The notes below the pieces were generated by a model. It was given only the letters and a program-made list of their open reading frames with translations. It was not told where the DNA came from and did no database searches. From Oceaniradius stylonematis (lineage in GTDB: Bacteria; Pseudomonadota; Alphaproteobacteria; Rhizobiales; Rhizobiaceae): DNA of 49,479 nt. Every line of letters begins with the position of its first letter. Positions within the stretch are counted from its first letter, which is position 1. The position numbers and the translations under genes are program-made. The stretch covers positions 497,658 to 547,136 of the forward strand of contig NZ_QFWV02000008.1 of assembly GCF_003149475.2 (NCBI RefSeq), written 5' to 3'. Below are positions 26,604-36,320 of the stretch, piece after piece.

Positions 26604-27902
26604 CTAGTCTTGAAACGGGTCGGTCACAAGTATCGTGTCGTCCCGCTCCGGAGAGGTGGACAAAATGGCCACCGGCGCGCCGATCAGTTCTTCGACATGA
26701 CGCACATATTTGACCGCTTGCGCGGGAAGATCGTTCCAGGACCGCGCGCCTGCGGTCGTCCCGCTCCATCCTTCCAGCGTCTCATAGACCGGCGTCAGCC
26801 GCGCCTGCGCGCCCTGGCTCGCCGGAAGATAGTCGATCCGCGCGCCGTCCAGCTCGTAGCCGACACACACCTTGATCTCCTCCATGCCGTCGAGCACGTC
26901 GAGCTTGGTCAGCGCGATGCCGGTGATGCCGTTGACCGCAACCGCCTGGCGCACCATCACCGCATCGAACCAGCCGCAGCGGCGCTTGCGTCCGGTGACG
27001 ACGCCGAACTCGTGGCCGCGTTCGCCAAGATACTGGCCCACCTCATTGTCCTGTTCGGTCGGGAATGGCCCCTCGCCGACACGCGTCGTGTAGGCCTTGG
27101 TGATGCCCAGCACATAATCGATGGCGCCAGGACCCATGCCCGATCCGGTCGCCGCCTGGCCGGCGATGGTGTTGGAGGAGGTCACGAACGGATAGGTGCC
27201 GTGATCGATGTCCAGATAAGTGCCCTGCGCGCCCTCGAACAGGATGCGCGCGCCGGCACGGCGCTTGTCGTCGAGCACCTTCCAGACCCTGTCCACAAAC
27301 GGCAGGATCGCATCGGCGACCGAAGACAACTCCTCCATCAGCGCATCATGGCCGATCTCGGGCTGGTTCAGGCCGCGTCGCAGCGCATTGTGGTGTGTCA
27401 GCAGCCGGTCGACCTTGGCCGGCAGCGTCTCCATGTTGGCCAGATCCATGACGCGAACCGCGCGGCGGCCCACCTTGTCCTCATAGGCCGGGCCGATGCC
27501 GCGCCGGGTCGTGCCGATCTTGGTGCCCGAATTGGACGCCGCGTCCTCGCGCAGCGCGTCCAGTTCGCGATGCACCGACAGGATCAGCGCGGTGTTCTCG
27601 GCAATGCGCAACCGGTCGGGACCGATATCGACGCCCTGCTCGGCCAGCCGGCCAAGCTCTGCGACAAAGGCGTGCGGGTCGAAAACAACGCCATTGCCGA
27701 TGACGCTCATCTTGCCCTCGCGAACGACGCCCGAGGGCAGTAGCGAGAGCTTGTAGACCGTGCCGTCGACCACCAGCGTGTGGCCGGCATTGTGCCCGCC
27801 CTGGAAGCGCACCACCACATCGGCGCGCTCGGACAGCCAGTCCACGATCTTGCCCTTGCCTTCGTCGCCCCATTGCGAGCCGACAACCACCACATTGGCC
27901 AT
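26604..27902 (-). CDS. purA: Adenylosuccinate synthetase
   Basis: 432-residue enzyme that joins IMP and aspartate with GTP in the first committed step to AMP. Marks: [16 protein letters not shown] (P-loop), [24 protein letters not shown], and [11 protein letters not shown]. The length is normal. ATG 27902 gives [15 protein letters not shown]. Divergent from the EamA gene, with about 170 bases for promoters. Confidence 0.97.
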   Translation of the reverse strand: MANVVVVGSQWGDEGKGKIVDWLSERADVVVRFQGGHNAGHTLVVDGTVYKLSLLPSGVVREGKMSVIGNGVVFDPHAFVAELGRLAEQGVDIGPDRLRIAENTALILSVHRELDALREDAASNSGTKIGTTRRGIGPAYEDKVGRRAVRVMDLANMETLPAKVDRLLTHHNALRRGLNQPEIGHDALMEELSSVADAILPFVDRVWKVLDDKRRAGARILFEGAQGTYLDIDHGTYPFVTSSNTIAGQAATGSGMGPGAIDYVLGITKAYTTRVGEGPFPTEQDNEVGQYLGERGHEFGVVTGRKRRCGWFDAVMVRQAVAVNGITGIALTKLDVLDGMEEIKVCVGYELDGARIDYLPASQGAQARLTPVYETLEGWSGTTAGARSWNDLPAQAVKYVRHVEELIGAPVAILSTSPERDDTILVTDPFQD

Positions 27903-28071
27903 GCCGCCGTCTTCCCCTTGCCGGTTTGAAACAAACGGGCCGTCTATAAACGCGCCGGAGCCAAAGCGCGAGGCCGCGACGCCGGCGAATTGCCTCGGTG
28001 ACGGGTTTTTCCTCGCAAATCGGCCGATGCTGCGCCATGTAGGCCGTCCGACCGCCGAACACGGAGCCTTC

Positions 28072-28989
28072 ATGCCGGCCCAGGACGCACCGACCGCCCA
28101 GGTCAACCGCCTCGCCTATCTGCTTTTGGTGATGACCACCATCTTCTGGGGCGGCAATGCGGTGGCCGGCAAGCTCGCCGTCGGCCACATCTCGCCGATG
28201 ATCCTGACCAGCGTGCGCTGGATGATGGCCTTCACGATCCTTCTGGTCATTGCCGGCCCGCAATTCTGGGCCGACCGGCAAAAGATCGTGCGGCACCTGC
28301 CGCTGCTGTTCATTTACGGCGCAACCGGTTTTGCCGGCTTCAACGTCGCGCTCTATTCGGCGCTCAACCACACATCGGCGATCAATGTGGCGATCTGGCA
28401 GGCCGGCATTCCCATGTTCATCTTCCTGCTCAATTTCGCGGTCTTTCGGACCCGCGTGACCCCGGCGCAGATCGTCGGTTTTCTCCTGTCGCTGATCGGC
28501 ATCGCCTTCGTTGCGTCCAACGGCAGTCTCGATCAGCTTGTCGGACTGGTCATCAACCGGGGCGATGCCTTCATGGCGCTGGCATGCCTGCTCTATGCCG
28601 GCTATTCGGTGGCGCTGCGCTACAAGCCCGACCTGCACTGGAAATCGATGATGCTTGCCATGGCGTTTTCCGCCATGGTCGTGTCCTGGCCGTTTGCCTT
28701 TCTCGAGTGGCGCTCGCCGGCGGGCATCGTGCCGGACATGCAGGGCTGGCTCGTCGCCATCTACACCGCCGTCTTCCCCGCCATCTTCGCCCAGGTCTTC
28801 TTCATGCGCGGCGTCGAGATGATCGGCTCAAACAGGGCGGGCCTGTTCGTCAATCTGGTCCCCGTGATCGGCACCGTCATGGCCGTCCTGATCCTCGGCG
28901 AGGTGTTCGGCGTGCACCACGCCATCGCCATGGTCCTGGTGATCGGCGGCATCTGGCTGGCGGAACGCAAGCCGGCCGGTCAAGGCTGA
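28072..28989 (+). CDS. EamA/DMT-family transporter
   Basis: 305-residue inner membrane protein with ten hydrophobic segments arranged as two EamA repeats (about 17-145 and 165-298), the drug/metabolite exporter fold. The start [17 protein letters not shown] is typical. Substrates of this family cannot be read from sequence. ATG 28072 has GGAG 6 bases upstream. Convergent with serA, 24 bases apart, with no obvious terminator between. Confidence 0.87.
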   Translation: MPAQDAPTAQVNRLAYLLLVMTTIFWGGNAVAGKLAVGHISPMILTSVRWMMAFTILLVIAGPQFWADRQKIVRHLPLLFIYGATGFAGFNVALYSALNHTSAINVAIWQAGIPMFIFLLNFAVFRTRVTPAQIVGFLLSLIGIAFVASNGSLDQLVGLVINRGDAFMALACLLYAGYSVALRYKPDLHWKSMMLAMAFSAMVVSWPFAFLEWRSPAGIVPDMQGWLVAIYTAVFPAIFAQVFFMRGVEMIGSNRAGLFVNLVPVIGTVMAVLILGEVFGVHHAIAMVLVIGGIWLAERKPAGQG

Positions 28990-29013
28990 GCGGCCGGATC
29001 ACGCTATCCAATC

Positions 29014-30609
29014 CTAGACGTCGAACACCAGCGGCTTGGCCGACAGGATTTCCGGGAACCCGCGCACCTTGTCGAGCACGTGTTCGGGCACCGGATCGTC
29101 GACATACAAAAGCGCGATCGCATCGCCGCCGGGCCGGTTGCGGCCAAGCTGGAAGTTGGCGATGTTGACGCCATTGTCGCCGAAGGTCGTGCCCAGAATG
29201 CCGATGATGCCCGGCGCGTCATTGTTGGTCGTATAGACCATGTTGCGGCCGATCTCGGCGTCCAGATTGATACCCTTGATCTGGATGAAGCGCGGCTTGC
29301 CGTCGGCGAAGACCGTGCCGGCCACCGAGCGGGTCTGGTTGGCGCTCTTGACGGTCAGCTTGATGTAGCCGTCGAACACGCCCGACTTGTCGCGCTTGAC
29401 CTCCGAGACGATGACGCCGCGCTCTTTGACCATGACAGGCGCGGAGACCATGTTGACATCGGCCACCTGCGGCCGGATCAAGCCGGCCAGCGTCGCGCTG
29501 GTCAGCGCCTTTGTGTTCAGCTCCGCCGTCAAGCCGTCATAGAGGATCTCCACTTCGAGAATGGCCGACTCGGCGACCTGGCCGACGAAGGCGCCGAGCA
29601 CCTCGGCCAGTTTGACGAACGGCTTGAGGATCGGCGCTTCCTCGGCGCTGATCGACGGCATGTTGATCGCATTCGTCACCGCGCCCTTGACCAGATAGTC
29701 GCTCATCTGCTCGGCCACCTGCAGCGCCACATTCTCCTGCGCCTCGGTGGTCGAGGCGCCCAGATGCGGCGTGCAGACGACATTGGGGATCTCGAACAGC
29801 GGGCTTTCGGTCGCAGGCTCGATCTCGAACACATCGATGCCGGCGCCGGCCACCTTGCCGGCCTTGAGCGCCTCCGCAAGAGCCGCCTCGTCGACGAGCC
29901 CGCCCCTCGCGCAGTTGATGATGCGCACGCCGTCCTTCATCTTCCCGATGGCGGCGGCGTCGATCACGTTGCGCGTCTTGTCGGTCAGCGGCGTGTGCAG
30001 CGTGATGAAGTCGGCACGCTCGAGAAGTTCATCCAGTTCCACCTTCTCGACGCCCAGATCCATGGCGCGCTCTTCCGACAGGAAAGGGTCGAACGCGATG
30101 ACGTTCATCTTCAGCCCGATCGCGCGCTGGGCGACGACCGAACCGATATTGCCGCAGCCGATCACGCCCAGTGTCTTGCCGGTGATCTCGACGCCCATGA
30201 ATTTCGATTTTTCCCACTTGCCGGCGCGGGTGGAGATGTCCGCGGCCGGAATCTGCCGCGCGACGGCGAGCATCATCGAAATCGCATGTTCGGCGGTGGT
30301 GATGGAATTGCCGAACGGCGTGTTCATGACGATGATGCCGCGGCGCGATGCGGCGGGAATGTCGACATTGTCGACGCCGATTCCGGCGCGGCCGACCACC
30401 TTGAGATTGTCGGCTGCGGCGATCAGCTTTTCAGTCACCTTGGTCGCCGAGCGAATGGCGAGGCCGTCATACTGGCCGATCACCTCCAGCAGCCTGTCCT
30501 TGTCCTTGCCAAGGTCGGGGTGGAAATCGACGTCGACGCCGCGATCCCGGAAGATCTGAACGGCGGTGGGCGACAGTTTGTCGGAAACGAGAACACGGGG
30601 TTTTGTCAC
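29014..30609 (-). CDS. serA: D-3-phosphoglycerate dehydrogenase
   Basis: 531-residue enzyme oxidising 3-phosphoglycerate in the first step of serine synthesis. The NAD-binding Rossmann motif is GVIGCGNIGSVVAQRA, the catalytic parts NCARGGLVDEAAL and PHLGAST; an intervening domain and a C-terminal ACT domain (about 458-531, NMVYTTNNDAPGIIGILG) make it the long form. The start is GTG at 30609 with AGGA 8 bases upstream. Downstream of serC, separated by a palindromic repeat. Confidence 0.96.
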   Translation of the reverse strand: MTKPRVLVSDKLSPTAVQIFRDRGVDVDFHPDLGKDKDRLLEVIGQYDGLAIRSATKVTEKLIAAADNLKVVGRAGIGVDNVDIPAASRRGIIVMNTPFGNSITTAEHAISMMLAVARQIPAADISTRAGKWEKSKFMGVEITGKTLGVIGCGNIGSVVAQRAIGLKMNVIAFDPFLSEERAMDLGVEKVELDELLERADFITLHTPLTDKTRNVIDAAAIGKMKDGVRIINCARGGLVDEAALAEALKAGKVAGAGIDVFEIEPATESPLFEIPNVVCTPHLGASTTEAQENVALQVAEQMSDYLVKGAVTNAINMPSISAEEAPILKPFVKLAEVLGAFVGQVAESAILEVEILYDGLTAELNTKALTSATLAGLIRPQVADVNMVSAPVMVKERGVIVSEVKRDKSGVFDGYIKLTVKSANQTRSVAGTVFADGKPRFIQIKGINLDAEIGRNMVYTTNNDAPGIIGILGTTFGDNGVNIANFQLGRNRPGGDAIALLYVDDPVPEHVLDKVRGFPEILSAKPLVFDV

Positions 30610-30660
30610 GGGTCTTTTCCTGTGTGTTTGGAACGGGATGGCGAGCCTTCGGCAACTGAT

Positions 30661-30771
30661 CCATCCCCTCATGCTGAGGTGTGAGCAGCCATTCCCGCGC
30701 CCTTCAAGGTTCGCTACGCTCGCACCTCACGATGAGGGAATGGTTGCGAGCCTCGAAGCACGAGGGGATGG
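30661..30771. repeat. Nested palindromic intergenic repeat between serC and serA
   Basis: Outer arms CCATCCCCTC (30661-30670) and GAGGGGATGG (30762-30771) are exact inverted copies. Inner arms at 30685-30696 and 30736-30747 match over 12 bases with one wobble. Small hairpins CCTCA-TGC-TGAGG (30667-30679), CCTCA-CGA-TGAGG (30725-30737) and CCTCG-AAGCA-CGAGG (30751-30765) sit within. The CTCATGCTGAGGTG and GAGCCTCGAAGCACGAGG wording is a widespread Rhizobiales intergenic palindrome. Confidence 0.85.
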
Positions 30772-30782
30772 CGCAAGGGGAA

Positions 30783-31961
30783 TCAGGCCGCCTGTTTGAG
30801 CGACGCCTTCTGCATGTCGAAAGCCCATTGCAGCCAGGGCATCAGCGCCTTGAGATCGGCGGTCTCGACAGTGCCGCCGGCCCAGATGCGCAGGCCCGGC
30901 GGCGCGTCGCGATAGGCGCCGATGTCGAGTGCCGCGCCTTCGGCGTCCAGCGCCGAGACCATCGCCTTGGCGAACGCGGCCTGCCCGGCCTCGTCCATGG
31001 CCGTGACAGCCGGGTCGGTGATCTTCAGGCACACGGACGTGTTGGAGCGCGTCTGCGGATCGGCGGCGAGATTCTCCAGCCAGTCGACACTGTCGACAAA
31101 GGACTGGATGGCATCGAGATTGGCGTCGGCGCGGGCGATCATCGCGTCCAGCCCGCCGATCGATCTGGCCCATTGAAGCGCATCGATATAGTCCTCGACG
31201 CACAGCATGGAGGGCGTGTTGATCGTCTCGCCCCTGAAGATGCCCTCGATCAGCTTGCCGCCCTTGGTCAGGCGGAAGATCTTCGGCAGCGGCCAGGCCG
31301 GCGTGTAGGCTTCGAGGCGTTCGACGGCACGCGGCGAAAGGATGATGACGCCATGGCCGCCCTCGCCGCCCAGCACTTTCTGCCAGGAGAAAGTGGTGAC
31401 ATCGAGCTTGGCGAAATCAAGCCGCTGGGCGAAAGCGGCCGACGTGGCGTCGCAGATCGTCAGGCCTTGCCGGTCGGCCGGGATGAAGTCGCCGTCCGGC
31501 ACGCGCACGCCCGATGTCGTGCCGTTCCAGGTGAAGACGACATCGCGGTCGAAATCGATCTGAGACAAGTCCGGCAGTTCGCCATAATCGGCCGAGATCG
31601 TGCGCGCATCGTCCAGCCTGAGCTGCTTGACGACATCGGTCACCCAGCCCGAGCCGAAACTCTCCCAGGCAACCATGTCGACGCCGCGCGCGCCGAGCAG
31701 CGACCACATGGCCATCTCGACGGCTCCGGTGTCGGACGCCGGCACGATGCCGATGCGGTAATCGTCCGGAACGCGCAGCAACTCGCGCGTCAGCTCGATC
31801 GCCAGCTGGAGCCGGGCCTTGCCGATCCTGGATCTGTGGGAACGGCCAAGCGGAGCCGTTTCGAGCCGGTCGGCAGACCAGTTCGGACGCTTCGCGCAGG
31901 GGCCGGATGAAAAACGGATATTGGCCGGACGAATGTCCGGCTTGACGGGGTCAGCTGTCAT
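30783..31961 (-). CDS. serC: Phosphoserine transaminase
   Basis: 392-residue PLP enzyme converting 3-phosphohydroxypyruvate and glutamate to phosphoserine and 2-oxoglutarate. It is the alphaproteobacterial form ([13 protein letters not shown] near the start); the PLP lysine is in [16 protein letters not shown]. First gene of serC-serA; preceded by a structured leader. Start ATG 31961 with AAAGGG about 9 bases upstream. Confidence 0.95.
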   Translation of the reverse strand: MTADPVKPDIRPANIRFSSGPCAKRPNWSADRLETAPLGRSHRSRIGKARLQLAIELTRELLRVPDDYRIGIVPASDTGAVEMAMWSLLGARGVDMVAWESFGSGWVTDVVKQLRLDDARTISADYGELPDLSQIDFDRDVVFTWNGTTSGVRVPDGDFIPADRQGLTICDATSAAFAQRLDFAKLDVTTFSWQKVLGGEGGHGVIILSPRAVERLEAYTPAWPLPKIFRLTKGGKLIEGIFRGETINTPSMLCVEDYIDALQWARSIGGLDAMIARADANLDAIQSFVDSVDWLENLAADPQTRSNTSVCLKITDPAVTAMDEAGQAAFAKAMVSALDAEGAALDIGAYRDAPPGLRIWAGGTVETADLKALMPWLQWAFDMQKASLKQAA

Positions 31962-32085
31962 GTCTCTACCCTTTCAGATAGCTGCCTCCCGTTGGGGGGA
32001 GGTGTCCCGCCGCCGCGCATACCGGAACCCTTGCATTCCTTCAAGTCTGATGGTCTCTTACCGTGCAAGTTTTGCAGGTTTGGGA
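31962..32085 (-). promoter_or_regulatory. Candidate serC leader RNA
   Basis: Upstream of serC the minus strand carries TGCAA-AAC-TTGCA (32076-32064) and, close to the ribosome site, CCTCCC-CCCAAC-GGGAGG (32002-31985). A cis-regulatory serC motif is known upstream of serC in alphaproteobacteria; position and hairpins agree, but I cannot test the covariance model here. Confidence 0.5.
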
Positions 32086-32187
32086 CGAACGGTGCATGAA
32101 CATGTCGGGAAAAGTGGCACAGAACTGACACAGCAGGTTGCATGGATGTTCCATCATCCGACCGGGTGAACCTGCCAAGGCCACCGG

Positions 32188-32454
32188 TCAACCCTTCGGC
32201 CAGCACTGCGCGGTGATTCGGCCCAGATCGGCGCGCTTCTCGACCTCGCGCTTGGCCTCTTCCTTGCTCGCCTTCAAACCCCAAGCACGATCGCCGCAAT
32301 AACTGGTCCAGACCCAGCCGGTCGGCCCGCGGTGCACGCGCCCCATCTTCAGGCGGCACTGCCAGAACAGCCCGTCATCGGGATCGCGGTGCCGGGGGTG
32401 CCGATACCAGCCCCGGCGCTCCAATTTTCGGGTGCGCTGCGGCATGGCATCCAT
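32188..32454 (-). CDS. Unrecognised small basic protein
   Basis: 88 residues, rich in Arg, Lys and Trp, with GWYRHPRHRDPDDGLFWQCRLKMGRVHRG and GWVWTSYCGDRAWGLKASKEEAKREVEK, suggesting a small beta fold followed by a helix. I do not recognise the family. CAGGG lies 4 bases before the ATG. It follows another unrecognised gene on the same strand across 90 bases. Transcribed toward serC. Confidence 0.6.
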   Translation of the reverse strand: MDAMPQRTRKLERRGWYRHPRHRDPDDGLFWQCRLKMGRVHRGPTGWVWTSYCGDRAWGLKASKEEAKREVEKRADLGRITAQCWPKG

Positions 32455-32544
32455 CCCTGTTCAACAACGGAACATGAAAGAAACAAAATCGTACTTGGCA
32501 ATCAAAAAGGGGCCGCAAAGGCTTCGGCATCGACGCAATCCAAA

Positions 32545-33381
32545 CTACTGCTCCGTCTCGCCTTCCTGCATGAGTTCGCGCACGCTGAAAGACGCTGGCA
32601 GCAAGTCGCATTCGGGGAACGGAAACGTCTCGACCAGCTCGACCGCGATGTCAGTCGGACCAACTGGCCGCACTGCATTTGCAAACAAGGGCGTGAACAC
32701 CGTCCTCAGATGCGGCGGATCACCACGTACGATTGCCACAAACCTGTCATACTGATCGCAACTGTTGAACTCTGCTCGATACCGGAAAGGCATTACGACC
32801 CCGACGGTTTGTCCGACAGGAGATACCTCTTTGACGACAGTTGGCCGGGACGCATTACTCAAAATTGCCCTGTAGAACAATGGGCTATCTTCCCTCAAGT
32901 CACTGAACACACGAGTGAATATTGATTGATGATCCCACTCAATTCCGGATAGCACCAGATCACCAACCCGATCATCGATAGAATACATTGACATGTTACC
33001 AATAAAAACAAGCTCAGCGGCCTTTCGATCTTCGCTATAAATACTTCTACCATTCCAATACATTTGAAAATTGTTGTCGATGAATTCACCGTCAAGCCTG
33101 TATCCGGTAAACCCAGCGCCCCCGGTCAGTTTTTCAATGTCCTCTCGACCTTGATCGAGAACGGCCTCGATCTGCTCAAAGTACGTATTTGACTGGGACA
33201 ACTGAATGAACGCGACCGTCGCGAATATCACGCTGATGAACACAATGAACAGCGACACCATCCAACGGGCGTGATTGTAGAGTTTGCGCGCGGCTGCCAG
33301 CTCATCATCCTCGAGTCGCGCCACCCGCTGCTCCATCTCGCGCAGTGAAACGGGCGAAGATTGATCAGAATTGTTGGACAT
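32545..33381 (-). CDS. Unrecognised single-pass membrane protein in lower-GC DNA
   Basis: 278 residues: a short coiled-coil (about 12-35, VSLREMEQRVARLEDDELAA), one membrane segment (about 40-61), and a roughly 215-residue outer domain with FDFYR-like beta content and several aromatic residues (MYWNGRSIYSEDRKAAELVF). Over 32881-33060 GC is 76 of 180 (42%), far below the neighbours, and codon use is correspondingly AT-richer, which suggests recent acquisition. Start ATG 33381 follows an in-frame run with no better site. No family recognised. Confidence 0.65.
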   Translation of the reverse strand: MSNNSDQSSPVSLREMEQRVARLEDDELAAARKLYNHARWMVSLFIVFISVIFATVAFIQLSQSNTYFEQIEAVLDQGREDIEKLTGGAGFTGYRLDGEFIDNNFQMYWNGRSIYSEDRKAAELVFIGNMSMYSIDDRVGDLVLSGIEWDHQSIFTRVFSDLREDSPLFYRAILSNASRPTVVKEVSPVGQTVGVVMPFRYRAEFNSCDQYDRFVAIVRGDPPHLRTVFTPLFANAVRPVGPTDIAVELVETFPFPECDLLPASFSVRELMQEGETEQ

Positions 33382-33510
33382 GCGCTCGGCTCGATTGGCT
33401 GGGATCAGCTCCAAATAATCAGCAAGCTGTCCGGAAAGGCAACTCCCCCTAACAGCTCCTTGCATGGGCATGGCTGACACGCGTATCGACGAAACCAGTT
33501 TGAGACCGAC

Positions 33511-33541
33511 AAAAAAGCCCACGGCGGGATAGCCACGGGGC
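33511..33541 (-). terminator. Orphan terminator-like hairpin
   Basis: Minus strand: GCCC...GGC-TATCCC-GCC...GGGC with an internal mismatch, followed by six T. No annotated gene ends just upstream, so it may end a small RNA. Confidence 0.5.
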
Positions 33542-33741
33542 AAGTTCAGCGTTGATGTCGATGGTTGGTCATGATGGACAAAACATCATGAGCTGGTCAG
33601 GTTCTATCAGCCGTCACCGTCACACACTCCCGCCTACGGAAAAAACCGCCAGCCGGCCGACGGCTCGTGGAACCCGGTGCAGACCGGCCCGAACAAACGC
33701 TACCGGTCGTACGCATCGGCATCACCGCCTGGGCAGACGGC

Positions 33742-33770
33742 AAAAAGCCCGGCTGCAGGACAGCCGGGCT
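33742..33770 (-). terminator. Rho-independent terminator of the outer membrane protein gene
   Basis: AGCCCGGCTG and CAGCCGGGCT form a perfect 10-bp stem around a 5-base loop, with five T following on the minus strand. Confidence 0.92.
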
Positions 33771-33794
33771 TCTGCGATGATGGCGGAAGGCCGC

Positions 33795-34658
33795 TTACTT
33801 GTAGACGACCGGCGGCTCGTAGACCGGCGGCGGCGGCGTGTAGGGCTGGTGCGATTCGCCGAACTTGTAGCGCAGGCCTGCCCGCACTTCGTGGACATTG
33901 ATCGCGCGGTCGAAGCCCGGGCCGGTGGCGCTGGCATATTCGAACATGCGTCCGCCGGAAATGTGCTTGTAGCGATAGCCGAGATCGACCGACAGCCGAT
34001 GGTTGACCGCATAGGAGGCACCGGCCATCAGCGCGTAGGCAAAGCGCCAGTCGGACGTACCGCTGTGGGTGATCGTGCCCGACTGGTCGAAGCCCGGCCC
34101 GATCGTGTTGTTCAGATCGTCCCACTTCATGTAGACGCCGCCGAGACCTGCGCCGACATAGGGGGTGATGCCCTTGTAGGTGCCCAGATCGACATAGGCG
34201 TTCGCCAGCAGCGTCCAGGCGTGGTAGCCGGTGGTGTCGGTGGACGAGCAAGCCGCGGGTCCGCCGCCGCCGACGATCGTGCAGGTGCCGGACGAGGTAC
34301 CGGTGAAATCGGACTTGAAGTTGTAGTCGAGCGTCAGATCGGTGCGCAGATAATGGCTGATCTGGTAGCCGACGCCGCCGCCGACGGACAACGAGCCCTT
34401 GAGTTCACCCTCCAGCAGGCCGGGATGACCGGCAACGCCCGCGCCGTAGGTCAGATAGTCCGCGCCGCGAAAGTCGCTCCAAAGATAGCCCACATCGCCA
34501 CGGATGTACCAGCCTGACACCTTGGCCGGAACGGCTTCGGGGTAATGCACCGGCGTCTCGATGACGACCGGCTCTATGATGTCGGCCGCGTTTGCGGACA
34601 TGCCAAGCGTGACCACCATGGCGGCCGACGCAGCAAGTTTCATGGCTGCATGGTTCAT
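33795..34658 (-). CDS. Outer membrane beta-barrel protein (Omp25/Omp31-like)
   Basis: 287-residue protein. A signal peptide ends at ANA before ADIIEPV; the body alternates hydrophobic and polar residues as in an eight-stranded barrel (GWYIRGDVGYLW, LDLGYRYKHISG, HEVRAGLRYKFGE). The tail is proline-rich (YTPPPPVYEPPVVYK), unusual after the last strand; the barrel's usual terminal aromatic is in RYKFGE. Start ATG 34658 has GAGGGAAC upstream; a second Met at 34643 is possible. A full CtrA box lies 77 bases upstream. Confidence 0.9.
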   Translation of the reverse strand: MNHAAMKLAASAAMVVTLGMSANAADIIEPVVIETPVHYPEAVPAKVSGWYIRGDVGYLWSDFRGADYLTYGAGVAGHPGLLEGELKGSLSVGGGVGYQISHYLRTDLTLDYNFKSDFTGTSSGTCTIVGGGGPAACSSTDTTGYHAWTLLANAYVDLGTYKGITPYVGAGLGGVYMKWDDLNNTIGPGFDQSGTITHSGTSDWRFAYALMAGASYAVNHRLSVDLGYRYKHISGGRMFEYASATGPGFDRAINVHEVRAGLRYKFGESHQPYTPPPPVYEPPVVYK

Positions 34659-34734
34659 ACTCGTTCCCTCGAACAACCCGGCATGTTCGTCTGCGGGCAA
34701 GGTTAAAGCTCTCGGGAAGAATGACCATGAAAGG

Positions 34735-34750
34735 TTAAAGTGCACTTAAC
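34735..34750. promoter_or_regulatory. CtrA binding site before the outer membrane protein gene
   Basis: TTAAAGTGCACTTAAC matches TTAA-N7-TTAAC exactly, the site of the cell-cycle regulator CtrA in Caulobacter and Rhizobiales. It is 77 bases upstream of the minus-strand start at 34658, and 95 bases from the end of glmM. Confidence 0.75.
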
Positions 34751-34844
34751 CGTGTCTGTTGACCATGTTTGTTGACCATGAACAGGCGACAACGAGCACT
34801 GACAGGCACCTGCGCGCCGGCGGAGCGATGTGCGGAAGGTTTGT

Positions 34845-36197
34845 TCAGGCGGCCGTCTTCAGATCGGCGATGACGCCGACGATCCCGTCGACAACGCTCT
34901 CGACCAGCACCGGATCGTCGCCCTCGGCCATCACGCGGATCAGCGGCTCGGTGCCCGACGGGCGGATGACGAGACGGCCCGTATTGCCGAGCTTTTCGCG
35001 GGCATCGTCGACAGCGCTCTTGACCCGCTTGTCTTCCAGCGGCTTGCCGCCGCCGAACCGCACATTCTTGAGTACCTGCGGCACCGGCTCGAACTTGGCG
35101 CACACCTCGCTTGCCGGTTTTCCGCTTCCGACGATGCAGCCCATGATCTGCAAGGCGCTGATCAGCCCGTCGCCGGTCGTCGCATAATCGGACAGGATGA
35201 TGTGTCCCGATTGCTCGCCGCCGACATTGTAGCCATGCGCGCGCATGTGCTCGACCACATAGCGGTCGCCCACCTTGGTGCGCGCCAGTGCCAGCCCCTG
35301 CGCATCGAGATAGCGTTCCAGGCCGAGATTGGACATCACCGTCGCGACGATCCCGCCGCCGCGCAGCATCTCGTTGCGCTTCCAGTCATCGGCGATCGTG
35401 GCCATCAACTGGTCGCCATCGACCACCGTGCCCTTTTCGTCGACGATAAGCATGCGGTCAGCATCGCCATCGAACGCGATGCCGAGATCGGCGCGCACTT
35501 CCAGCACTTTGGCACGCAGCGAGTTGGGGTTGGTCGAGCCGCAATCGCGGTTGATGTTCATGCCGTCGGGCTTGTCGTGGATGGGCACCACATCGGCGCC
35601 CAGTTCCCAAAGCGCGGAGGGTGCGGCCTTGTACGCCGCGCCATTGGCGCAATCGACGACGACGCGCAGCTTGGACAGCGACATGGCGCGCGGGAAGGTC
35701 CGCTTGGCGAACTCGATGTAGCGGAACAGATCGCCATCGACGCGCTTGGCCCGGCCGATGTCGGCCGGTTTGGCCATCTTGCCCGACAGATCCTCGTTCA
35801 TGTGCCGCTCGATCTTCATCTCGATCTCGTCGGACAGCTTGTGCCCGTCCGGCCCGAACAGCTTGATGCCATTGTCCTGGAAGGCGTTGTGCGACGCCGA
35901 GATCATCACGCCGATATCGGCGCGCAGCGACCGCGTCAGCATGGCAACGCCCGGCGTCGGCACCGGGCCGAGAAGGAACACGTCCATGCCCGTGGCGGTG
36001 AAGCCGGCAACCAGCGCGTTCTCGATCATGTAGCCGGACAGGCGGGTGTCCTTGCCGATCACCACGCGGTGGCGGTGCCGGCCGCGCTGGAAGGCGACGC
36101 CGGCGGCCATGCCCACCTTCATCGCGATCTCCGGCGTCATCGGCGACTTGTTGGCGGTGCCGCGAATCCCGTCCGTGCCGAAGTAGCGTCGTGTCAT
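34845..36197 (-). CDS. glmM: Phosphoglucosamine mutase
   Basis: 450-residue enzyme turning glucosamine-6-phosphate into glucosamine-1-phosphate for cell-wall precursors. The phosphoserine loop is [13 protein letters not shown], the metal site FDGDADR, and the sugar/phosphate end [13 protein letters not shown]-terminus [10 protein letters not shown] is typical. In many relatives ftsH precedes glmM; here rcdA does, 123 bases upstream. Confidence 0.97.
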   Translation of the reverse strand: MTRRYFGTDGIRGTANKSPMTPEIAMKVGMAAGVAFQRGRHRHRVVIGKDTRLSGYMIENALVAGFTATGMDVFLLGPVPTPGVAMLTRSLRADIGVMISASHNAFQDNGIKLFGPDGHKLSDEIEMKIERHMNEDLSGKMAKPADIGRAKRVDGDLFRYIEFAKRTFPRAMSLSKLRVVVDCANGAAYKAAPSALWELGADVVPIHDKPDGMNINRDCGSTNPNSLRAKVLEVRADLGIAFDGDADRMLIVDEKGTVVDGDQLMATIADDWKRNEMLRGGGIVATVMSNLGLERYLDAQGLALARTKVGDRYVVEHMRAHGYNVGGEQSGHIILSDYATTGDGLISALQIMGCIVGSGKPASEVCAKFEPVPQVLKNVRFGGGKPLEDKRVKSAVDDAREKLGNTGRLVIRPSGTEPLIRVMAEGDDPVLVESVVDGIVGVIADLKTAA

Positions 36198-36320
36198 GCC
36201 GATATCCCCGAAAATGCCCCTGCCATTGCCCTGCGCGCCATATTACAGCGCCGCGCTGAAACAAAGGAACAAATAGTTTTCAGCCGGTATCGGCGCGTGA
36301 TCGGACGGCGGACCAGAGGG

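Larger units (their letters stand above)
33382..33794. other. Gene-free interval with two minus-strand terminators
   Basis: About 410 bases without a supportable gene. It holds the outer membrane protein's terminator (33742-33770), a second terminator (33511-33541) that serves no annotated gene, and the perfect 8-bp inverted repeat TCATGATG-N7-CATCATGA (33569-33591). Confidence 0.6.

Noticed and set aside
32470-32484. A LexA-like box GAAC-N7-AAAC before the small gene at 32454
   Set aside because: One of the eight fixed bases is wrong and there is no supporting promoter; chance is likely in this AT-richer stretch.
33600-33720. A possible coding remnant on the plus strand (YGKNRQPADGSWNPVQTG...)
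   Set aside because: No start codon, no ribosome site and no recognised family; treated as non-coding.
33552-34517. A long plus-strand open frame opposite the outer membrane protein gene
   Set aside because: Its composition is that of an antisense shadow of the barrel protein (Arg, Ala and His rich, no family), while the minus strand has a signal peptide, ribosome site and terminator.
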